Origin: Actinomycetota bacterium
Lineage (GTDB): Bacteria > Actinomycetota > Aquicultoria > Aquicultorales > JAMCWL01
Reading direction: 5' to 3'
NCBI GenBank assembly: GCA_023481285.1
Contig: JAMCWL010000068.1
Location: forward strand, 1 to 34,595
DNA: 34,595 nt
The notes beneath the pieces are model-generated. The model did not search any database, had not been told where the DNA came from, and saw only the letters and a list, made by a program, of their open reading frames with translations. A program made the position numbers and the translations under genes. This document shows, piece after piece, positions 29,706 to 34,595 of this stretch. Positions within the stretch are counted from its first letter, which is position 1; each line of letters starts with the position of its first letter.

Positions 29706-31133
29706 ATGGACCGAAGCGAACTGGAGAGTAAGACCTTAGCCCAGCTTCGTCCGCTCGCCAAGGAACTGGGTATCTCCAACATAATCGCGATGCGCAAGAA
29801 TGAGCTCATCGACGCTATTCTGGAGAAAGAAGCTGGAGGTAAAATGGAAGGGCGCGCGAGACCCCGGGGGGTACCCGCTGCGGAAGAGATGGAGGAAGCG
29901 CCGGCACGGGAATACGCTCCCCGAGAGGTACGCGAGTATGCACCGAGGGAGTACCGGGAGTACGTTCCTCGGGAGCCGCGGGAGTACGCACCCAGAGAAA
30001 GAATCGAGCAACCCCTCGTCGTCAAGCAGGGGATTCTCGACATCCTGAGCGAGGGTTATGGGTTCTTGCGCACCAAGGGCTACCTCCCGAGCGACGGCGA
30101 CATCTACGTTTCGCTCTCCCAGATTCGCCGCTTCAATCTCCGACGCGGGGACGAGGTCGCCGGTCAGGTGCGACCGCCAAAGGATTCGGAGAAATACTAT
30201 GCGCTTCTGCGGATCGACAAGGTGAACGGGGACGACCCCGAGGTCGCCCGCGCCCGCGCGCAGTTCGAAACTCTCACCCCCATTTATCCGGAGAGCAGGC
30301 TGGTGCTCGAGACCAAGCCGACCGATGTCACCCAGCGCATCATCGACCTTATCGCGCCGATCGGCAAAGGCCAGCGCGGTCTGATCGTATCTCCGCCAAA
30401 GGCCGGAAAGACGACCGTCTTGAAGCAAGTCGCGAACTCCATAGCCCAGAACAACCCGGAAGTGCTCATTATGGCCCTTCTCGTCGACGAGAGGCCGGAA
30501 GAGGTTACGGATATGGAGCGCTCAATCAAGGGCGATGTTGTATCGTCAACTTTCGACATGCCGGCCGACAACCACGTCGCCGTCGCCGAACTCGTTCTCG
30601 AGCGGGCGAAGCGGCTCGTCGAGCACGGTAAGGACGTCTTCGTCCTGCTTGATTCGATAACAAGGCTGGCGAGGGCTTATAACCTGACCTCTCCCGCATC
30701 CGGGCGCGTGCTCTCCGGCGGCGTGGACTCGACGGCGCTCTTCCCCCCAAAGCGATTCTTCGGCGCGGCGAGGAATATCGAGCACGGCGGCTCCTTGACG
30801 ATCATTGCCACCGCCCTCGTTGAGACTGGATCGCGGATGGACGACGTCATCTTTGAAGAGTTCAAGGGGACCGGTAACCTGGAGCTCAGACTCGACCGGC
30901 GCCTGGCCGACAAGAGAATCTTCCCGGCGATCGATATCGATGCGAGCGGCACTCGAAAGGAGGAGTTGCTTCTACCCTCGGGTGAGCTCTCGCTTGTCTG
31001 GAAGTTAAGAAGAGTGCTCCACGCGCTCGATCCCGCGGCAGCCTTGGAGCTCTTGATCGATAAGATCAAAGAGACGAAGTCAAACAGCGAGTTTCTCCAG
31101 TTGATAACAAAGACAAGAGTGGAAGAGTACTAA
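29706..31133 (+). CDS. rho: Transcription termination factor Rho
   Basis: 475 residues. RNA-dependent hexameric ATPase that ends transcription. Rho_N at 3-43 ([20 protein letters not shown]), then an acidic/basic insert (46-100) with four octapeptides REY(A/V)PREx, an OSCF/CSD RNA-binding domain (about 105-175, [15 protein letters not shown]), Walker [13 protein letters not shown] near 229-240, Walker [10 protein letters not shown] near 312-320, and the [15 protein letters not shown]-loop region. The insert is the sort found between Rho_N and the RNA-binding domain in high-GC Gram-positive bacteria, but is short. Start ATG 29706 has GGAAGGTG upstream. The nitroreductase gene follows after 3 bases. 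Confidence 0.97.
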   Translation: MDRSELESKTLAQLRPLAKELGISNIIAMRKNELIDAILEKEAGGKMEGRARPRGVPAAEEMEEAPAREYAPREVREYAPREYREYVPREPREYAPRERIEQPLVVKQGILDILSEGYGFLRTKGYLPSDGDIYVSLSQIRRFNLRRGDEVAGQVRPPKDSEKYYALLRIDKVNGDDPEVARARAQFETLTPIYPESRLVLETKPTDVTQRIIDLIAPIGKGQRGLIVSPPKAGKTTVLKQVANSIAQNNPEVLIMALLVDERPEEVTDMERSIKGDVVSSTFDMPADNHVAVAELVLERAKRLVEHGKDVFVLLDSITRLARAYNLTSPASGRVLSGGVDSTALFPPKRFFGAARNIEHGGSLTIIATALVETGSRMDDVIFEEFKGTGNLELRLDRRLADKRIFPAIDIDASGTRKEELLLPSGELSLVWKLRRVLHALDPAAALELLIDKIKETKSNSEFLQLITKTRVEEY

Positions 31134-31136
31134 GAA

Positions 31137-31649
31137 ATGGAACTTTACGAGGCGATCCATGCTCGCCAGTGCATCAGGTCGTACGGGGACGGGCGGATAC
31201 CGGATGGGGTTGTCGAACGGCTTTTAGAGGCGGCTGTCGCGGCACCCTCCGCCGGTAATCTCCAATCTTGGCGCTTCTACGTCGTGGCCGAACCTCGACT
31301 TAAAGAAGGGCTCGCGCGCGCGGCGAGACAGCGGTTTGTCGGCCAAGCTTCTCACGTGATAGTCGTCTGCGCGGACCTCGTCACCGCCGAAAACGGCTAT
31401 GGGGATCGGGGGAGGGAGCTCTACTGCTTCCAGGACGCGGCGGCGGCTACGCAGAACCTCTTTCTTGCCGCCACGGCGGAAGGACTGGCCGCCTGCTGGG
31501 TGGGCGCCTTTGACGAGGCGGCCGTCTCGCGCCTTCTCGACCTTCCGGCCCGTTTTCGCCCGGTGGCACTGGTTCCGCTCGGCTATCCCGGCGGGACGAC
31601 GGGCAGGCGTCCTCGCAAGCCGCTCAGCGAAGTCGCCGAGTGGCGGTAA
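31137..31649 (+). CDS. Nitroreductase-family protein
   Basis: 170 residues. FMN-dependent oxidoreductase fold: IHARQCIRSYGDGRIPDGVV binds the FMN phosphate, AAVAAPSAGNLQSWRFYVV stacks on the ring, DAAAATQNLFLAATAEGLAA forms the long helix, and VALVPLGYPGG ends the core. It is a short single-domain form. The substrate cannot be told, since the family covers nitro compounds, quinones, thioether rings and dehalogenation. It begins three bases after the rho stop, so it is almost certainly translated from the rho transcript. Rho and rpmE are usually adjacent, and here this gene and a 390-base gap separate them. Confidence 0.88.
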   Translation: MELYEAIHARQCIRSYGDGRIPDGVVERLLEAAVAAPSAGNLQSWRFYVVAEPRLKEGLARAARQRFVGQASHVIVVCADLVTAENGYGDRGRELYCFQDAAAATQNLFLAATAEGLAACWVGAFDEAAVSRLLDLPARFRPVALVPLGYPGGTTGRRPRKPLSEVAEWR

Positions 31650-31728
31650 GAAGACATATCATCCCTTGCGCTTTGCCAGCCGCTCGGCAGGCCACCGAAG
31701 TAGCTTGTGAGTAACATTAATCCCCAAA

Positions 31729-31823
31729 CTAGTACGGCACCAACTTGTTCCTAATGAGAATACTCTATTGCAAGTGGTTGTCCTACCCTGAAGCCTAGGC
31801 GTATCAAGTTGGTGCTGTACTAG
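31729..31823. repeat. 95-bp element with 19-bp inverted ends
   Basis: CTAGTACGGCACCAACTTG at 31729-31747 and CAAGTTGGTGCTGTACTAG at 31805-31823 pair with one mismatch. A 57-base centre separates them. The size and ends resemble a MITE, or a large transcript hairpin. No clear target duplication is visible. Confidence 0.7.
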
Positions 31824-31868
31824 GAGATAACCCGTTGCTAACAAAACGTGACCTTTTCCTCTGCTCTG

Positions 31869-31941
31869 GTGCGGAGGGTCTTGATGTGCAGAGTTTTGAC
31901 AATCGTGCGGAGGGTCTTGTGCGGAGGGTCTTGATTGTCAA
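31869..31941 (+). repeat. 14-bp repeats inside a 9-bp inverted repeat
   Basis: GTGCGGAGGGTCTT occurs at 31869, 31905 and 31919; the last two are in tandem. They are framed by TTGACAATC (31896-31904) and GATTGTCAA (31933-31941). The right arm overlaps the -35 box of the rpmE promoter, so the block may be an operator. Confidence 0.7.
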
Positions 31942-31963
31942 GCTTATCCGGGTGTGCTAGCAT
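31935..31963 (+). promoter_or_regulatory. rpmE promoter
   Basis: TTGTCA (31935-31940), a 17-base spacer, TGC and TAGCAT (31958-31963) give an extended -10 promoter. Transcription should start near 31970, 73 bases before the rpmE ATG. Confidence 0.65.
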
Positions 31964-31986
31964 TATGAAGTTCATCAGCGCACTTC

Positions 31987-32017
31987 GTTCACGGTTGCAT
32001 GACCGTGAACTCTTTTT
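31987..32017 (+). terminator. Leader terminator or attenuator before rpmE
   Basis: 9-bp perfect stem GTTCACGGT / ACCGTGAAC, 6-base loop, then TCTTTTTT. It is only about 17 bases after the predicted transcription start and 16 bases before the GGAGGTGA ribosome site, so it cannot serve an upstream gene alone and would stop rpmE transcription unless relieved. Confidence 0.7.
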
Positions 32018-32042
32018 TGAAACCTTGTTTGGAGGTGACGTT

Positions 32043-32324
32043 ATGAAGAAGACCGGACATCCGGAGTATGTAAAAGCTCGTATACTCTGCTCGTGTGGGG
32101 AGGTCTTTGAGACCCGCGCCACTCAGGAGGAGATCCGCGTAGAGATCTGCTCGAAGTGTCACCCCTTCTACCTGGGGACGGGGCGCCAGCGCCTTGTCGA
32201 TAAAGGGGGTAGAGTCGAGCGCTTCCAGAAGAAGTATGGCGAGTATCGGGCCCAGCCTGTTCAGCAGGAAGAGGTCGCCAAGGAGGTCGCGCCGGCAGCC
32301 GCAGAAGGTACCGCTGAGGCATAA
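32043..32324 (+). CDS. rpmE: 50S ribosomal protein L31
   Basis: 93 residues from ATG 32043, with a perfect GGAGGTGA upstream. [20 protein letters not shown] opens the protein; CSCG and [10 protein letters not shown] provide the zinc-type (C+) ligands, and [10 protein letters not shown] follows. This is the zinc-binding paralogue, which links L31 to zinc status in many bacteria. An Ala/Glu-rich tail (about 70-93) extends past the usual end. An in-frame extension upstream through the leader hairpin is not a credible start. The DUF1385 gene follows after a terminator. Confidence 0.95.
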   Translation: MKKTGHPEYVKARILCSCGEVFETRATQEEIRVEICSKCHPFYLGTGRQRLVDKGGRVERFQKKYGEYRAQPVQQEEVAKEVAPAAAEGTAEA

Positions 32325-32355
32325 AATGTTGACAGCGACCGTTAGCCCTTGAAGG

Positions 32356-32386
32356 GCCCCGCGGTATCATACCGACGGGGCTTTCT
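32356..32386 (+). terminator. Intrinsic terminator after rpmE
   Basis: GCCCCG-c-GGTAT / ATACC-ga-CGGGGC stem followed by TTTCT. Confidence 0.8.
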
Positions 32387-32393
32387 GGCTTCT

Positions 32394-32417
32394 TGGTACC
32401 GTGGTATCGTGGTACCG
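32394..32417 (+). repeat. Three 8-bp repeats (TGGTACCG)
   Basis: TGGTACCG, TGGTATCG, TGGTACCG in tandem. Similar TAGTACCT/TGGTACCT units occur near 11974. Confidence 0.75.
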
Positions 32418-32501
32418 CAGCACCTTGAGATGCTGGCGTCTCGGTACAGGGTATCAAGTTAGTTTACTTAGTAAAGAACGTCCCCTTATGGGAGAGCGGT
32501 A

Positions 32502-33395
32502 ATGGCTGAGTTTCGCGTTGGAGGACAGGCGGTAATTGAGGGCGTTATGATGCGCGGTGAACGCGAGTGGAGCGTGGCCGTCCGAACGCCCGATGGCGAG
32601 ATTGTCAGGACAAAGCAGTCGGTCGGCTCACTTCTGGAAAGATATCCCATTCTGAAAAAACCGCTCTTGCGCGGCATCGTCTCGCTCGTAGAAACGCTCG
32701 TTCTGGGCGTCAAGGCCCTCTCCTACTCGGCGAACGCGTCGCTTGGAGCGAAAGACGAGGAGATCACGGCGATCTCAAGTAAAGAATGGGCGGCTACCTT
32801 TGCGCTCGCCGTCGTCGTTACCGTCGGGCTCTTTATGCTCGCCCCATATTATCTGACGCGCTTCGTCGCACAAGGCGCGGGCAACCGGGTCTTCTTCGCG
32901 ATGGTTGAAGGGCTCTTCCGGATCACCATCTTTCTTGGCTACATAGCCGTGATTTCTCGCATGAAAGACATCAAGCGCGTCTTCCAATATCACGGCGCCG
33001 AACATAAGGTGATCAACGCCCTGGAGGCTGGGAGAGTGCTTACGCCGGAAAACGCCGCCGAGTACTCGACCCAGAATGTGCGTTGCGGGACAAGCTTTCT
33101 CCTGATCGTCATGGTCCTGGCGATTTTCACCTTCTCATTTTTACCGACCGCGAGCGTTTTTCAAAGAGTTATCGGCAAAATCCTGCTCATTCCTGTGATC
33201 GCGGGCGTCGGATACGAGCTCTTCAAATTCGCCGCCAGACATCTCGACTCGCGGGTAGTTAAAGTTCTGGTCTGGCCCGGCCTTACGCTTCAAAAACTGA
33301 CGACGCGCGAGCCCGATCACGCTCAACTTGAAGTTGCGGTAGCGGCTCTTCAAGAGGTCCTCCCCGCCGAAGATATGGAGCCAGCGAAAGCATAA
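32502..33395 (+). CDS. DUF1385 membrane protein (YqhQ type)
   Basis: 297 residues. The N-terminal signature is VGGQAVIEGVMMRGEREWSV, followed by four or five hydrophobic segments (AATFALAVVVTVGLFMLAP, FRITIFLGYIAVISRM, FLLIVMVLAIFTFSFLPTA, KILLIPVIAGVGYELFKFAA) and the polar block FQYHGAEHKVINALEAG with ENAAEYSTQNVRCGTSFL. The function of this family is unproven. Next to rpmE and prfA it is found in several Firmicutes and deep Actinomycetota. Start ATG 32502 has GGGAGAG upstream. A GGGGACGTTCTTT motif on the minus strand lies just before it. Confidence 0.92.
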   Translation: MAEFRVGGQAVIEGVMMRGEREWSVAVRTPDGEIVRTKQSVGSLLERYPILKKPLLRGIVSLVETLVLGVKALSYSANASLGAKDEEITAISSKEWAATFALAVVVTVGLFMLAPYYLTRFVAQGAGNRVFFAMVEGLFRITIFLGYIAVISRMKDIKRVFQYHGAEHKVINALEAGRVLTPENAAEYSTQNVRCGTSFLLIVMVLAIFTFSFLPTASVFQRVIGKILLIPVIAGVGYELFKFAARHLDSRVVKVLVWPGLTLQKLTTREPDHAQLEVAVAALQEVLPAEDMEPAKA

Positions 33396-33421
33396 CTCCT
33401 GCTAGAAGTGGGAGCGGTGTA

Positions 33422-33450
33422 TTTACGGTCACCCTCCGTTCGACTATAAT
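33422..33450 (+). promoter_or_regulatory. Possible prfA promoter
   Basis: TTTACG (33422-33427), a 17-base spacer and a perfect TATAAT (33445-33450). It would give a leader of about 100 bases that includes the hairpin at 33495. Confidence 0.55.
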
Positions 33451-33494
33451 CGAAGAACACCACCGGTCAGACAATACGAGACGGTTTTTCAGAG

Positions 33495-33524
33495 CGCTAC
33501 CGGAAACATGGGTAGCGATTTTTA
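33495..33524 (+). terminator. Hairpin in the prfA leader
   Basis: CGCTACC / GGTAGCG stem with a 9-base loop and ATTTTTA after it. It lies between the possible promoter and the prfA ATG. It may end the DUF1385 transcript or act as an attenuator. The T-run is short. Confidence 0.5.
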
Positions 33525-33559
33525 CGTCCGATGATCGTTGGTTTCAAAGGTGAGTTCTC

Positions 33560-34595
33560 ATGATCGATAAACTAAGAGAGATCGAAGAAAGGTACAACGA
33601 AATAACGGAGAAGCTGGGCGATCCAGACATCCTCTCCGACCAGGAGAAATATCGCGAGTACGCCAAAGCGCACTCGGAGCTGTCGCCGCTCGTCTCCAAA
33701 ATCAAGCGCTTGTCCGACATTCAGAGGGATATAGCTGACAGCCGCGAGATGATTAAAGAAGAACGCGACCAGGAGATGCGCGAGTTTCTTGAGAAAGAGG
33801 TTCACGCCCTTGAGGAGGAGCGGGCGCAGGTTGAGGAGGAGATCAAGATCGACATGATTGCCAAGGATCCCAACGACGAGAAGAACATCATCGTCGAAGT
33901 AAGGGCGGGCACCGGTGGTGAGGAGGCGGCGCTTTTCGCGGCCGATCTCTCCCGCATGTACACCCATTTCGCCGAGCGTAATCGCTGGAAGACCGAGATC
34001 TTAAGCTCTTCGCCATCGGACGTCGGAGGCTTCAAGGAAATTATCTTCGAAGTCAAAGGGAAGGGCGCCTACTCCAGGCTCAAGTACGAGTCCGGCGTCC
34101 ATCGCGTTCAGCGGATTCCGGTGACCGAATCCGGCGGGCGGATTCACACCTCGACGGCGACCGTCGCGGTCTTGCCCGAAGTCGAAGAGGTTGAAGCCGA
34201 GATCAACCCGCAAGATGTCCGGGTGGATATCTTCCGCTCCGGCGGCCCTGGTGGGCAGAGCGTAAACACGACCGACTCGGCCGTCCGCCTGACCCACCTG
34301 CCGACGGGCATAGTCGTCTCCTGCCAGGATGAGCGCAGCCAGCTCCAGAACAAGGATCGGGCCTTCAGGATACTGCGCGCGCGCCTCTATGAGATGAAGA
34401 TCGAGGAGCAGGAGCGTGAGCAAGCGTCGGCCCGCCGTTCCCAGGTCGGCACGGGGGATAGGAGCGAACGAATCCGGACCTATAATTTCCCGCAGAACCG
34501 CGTGACCGATCACCGGATCGGCTTTACCACCCACGACCTGGGAGGCGTTCTCGAAGGGGCGCTGACCGAGCTCCTCGACCACTCTATCGAGGTCG
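33560..34595 (+). CDS. prfA: Peptide chain release factor 1 (3' end beyond window)
   Basis: 345 codons are visible and the frame is still open at the edge; the full protein should be about 355-360 residues. The stop-codon reader motif is P187-V188-T189 in [12 protein letters not shown], the RF1 type (UAA/UAG), not the SPF of RF2. The catalytic GGQ is at 231-233 in [14 protein letters not shown]. The N-terminal helices ([19 protein letters not shown]) are normal. Start ATG 33560 has GGTGAG upstream. Here prfA follows DUF1385, not rpmE directly. Many genes in this window end in TAG, which RF1 reads. Confidence 0.95.
   Translation, partial: MIDKLREIEERYNEITEKLGDPDILSDQEKYREYAKAHSELSPLVSKIKRLSDIQRDIADSREMIKEERDQEMREFLEKEVHALEEERAQVEEEIKIDMIAKDPNDEKNIIVEVRAGTGGEEAALFAADLSRMYTHFAERNRWKTEILSSSPSDVGGFKEIIFEVKGKGAYSRLKYESGVHRVQRIPVTESGGRIHTSTATVAVLPEVEEVEAEINPQDVRVDIFRSGGPGGQSVNTTDSAVRLTHLPTGIVVSCQDERSQLQNKDRAFRILRARLYEMKIEEQEREQASARRSQVGTGDRSERIRTYNFPQNRVTDHRIGFTTHDLGGVLEGALTELLDHSIEV

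Larger units (their letters stand above)
31650..32042. other. Long intergenic region upstream of rpmE
   Basis: No gene is supported. In order: a 95-bp element with inverted ends (31729-31823), three 14-bp units with a flanking inverted repeat (31869-31941), an extended -10 promoter (31935-31963), and a leader hairpin with a T-run (31987-32017) just before the rpmE ribosome site. Confidence 0.7.

Noticed and set aside
31935-32042. In-frame N-terminal extension of L31
   Set aside because: The frame is open, but it would run through the promoter and terminator stem, and the ATG at 32043 has a perfect ribosome site and the family N-terminus.
1-34595. tRNA or rRNA genes
   Set aside because: No cloverleaf with a TTCGANNC loop and CCA-side stem, and no rRNA core sequence was noticed on either strand. 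A covariance-model scan would settle it.

Overview
The window looks like a chromosomal segment of a deep-branching, probably anaerobic and possibly thermophilic member of the Actinomycetota. The main evidence is gene order. lysA, hom, thrC, thrB, rho, rpmE and prfA occur in the order familiar from actinobacterial genomes, but here the series is opened up by inserted genes. A DUF1385 (YqhQ-type) gene between rpmE and prfA, a K+-independent membrane pyrophosphatase and an archaeal-type thymidylate synthase fit a deep branch better than a classical high-GC actinomycete. The lineage is an inference; no rRNA or tRNA gene was found.

Left part (1-6.4 kb) is accessory DNA. It holds the 5' part of a large secreted Kelch/TolB-type beta-propeller gene on the minus strand, whose distal part is built of 174-bp tandem repeats. 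Next come three small toxin-antitoxin-like modules: DUF433/DUF5615, HEPN/MNT, and MntA/HepT with a frameshifted HepT. They are mixed with decayed copies of one unrecognised gene, direct repeats that carry a promoter-like motif, and palindromic REP-like elements.

Middle part (6.4-16.5 kb) holds a BchE-like B12/radical SAM protein, a pyridoxamine-phosphate-oxidase-fold protein, a membrane TPR protein with a secreted multi-domain beta-sandwich protein, and a DtxR-family regulator with a clear autoregulatory operator followed by a proton-pumping pyrophosphatase. A bidirectional terminator separates these from a convergent polytopic membrane gene.

Right part (16.7-34.6 kb) is the conserved core. 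It runs thyA-like/lysA, hom/thrC, a small zinc-ribbon membrane protein, thrB and a convergent O-antigen-ligase gene. Then comes a tight run of sppA, a metallophosphoesterase, cyclic 2,3-diphosphoglycerate synthetase, 2-phosphoglycerate kinase and transaldolase. The window ends with rho, a nitroreductase, rpmE, DUF1385 and a truncated prfA. LysA, Hom, ThrB and ThrC share the aspartate-family amino-acid pathway. The 2PGK/cDPGS pair predicts synthesis of cyclic 2,3-diphosphoglycerate, a solute best known from hyperthermophilic methanogens.

Across the intergenic spaces there are many short tandem arrays with a 7-bp period but different unit sequences, several of which supply the TAG stop codon of the gene beside them. 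Together with the REP-like hairpins, these are the most unusual genome-scale feature of the window.
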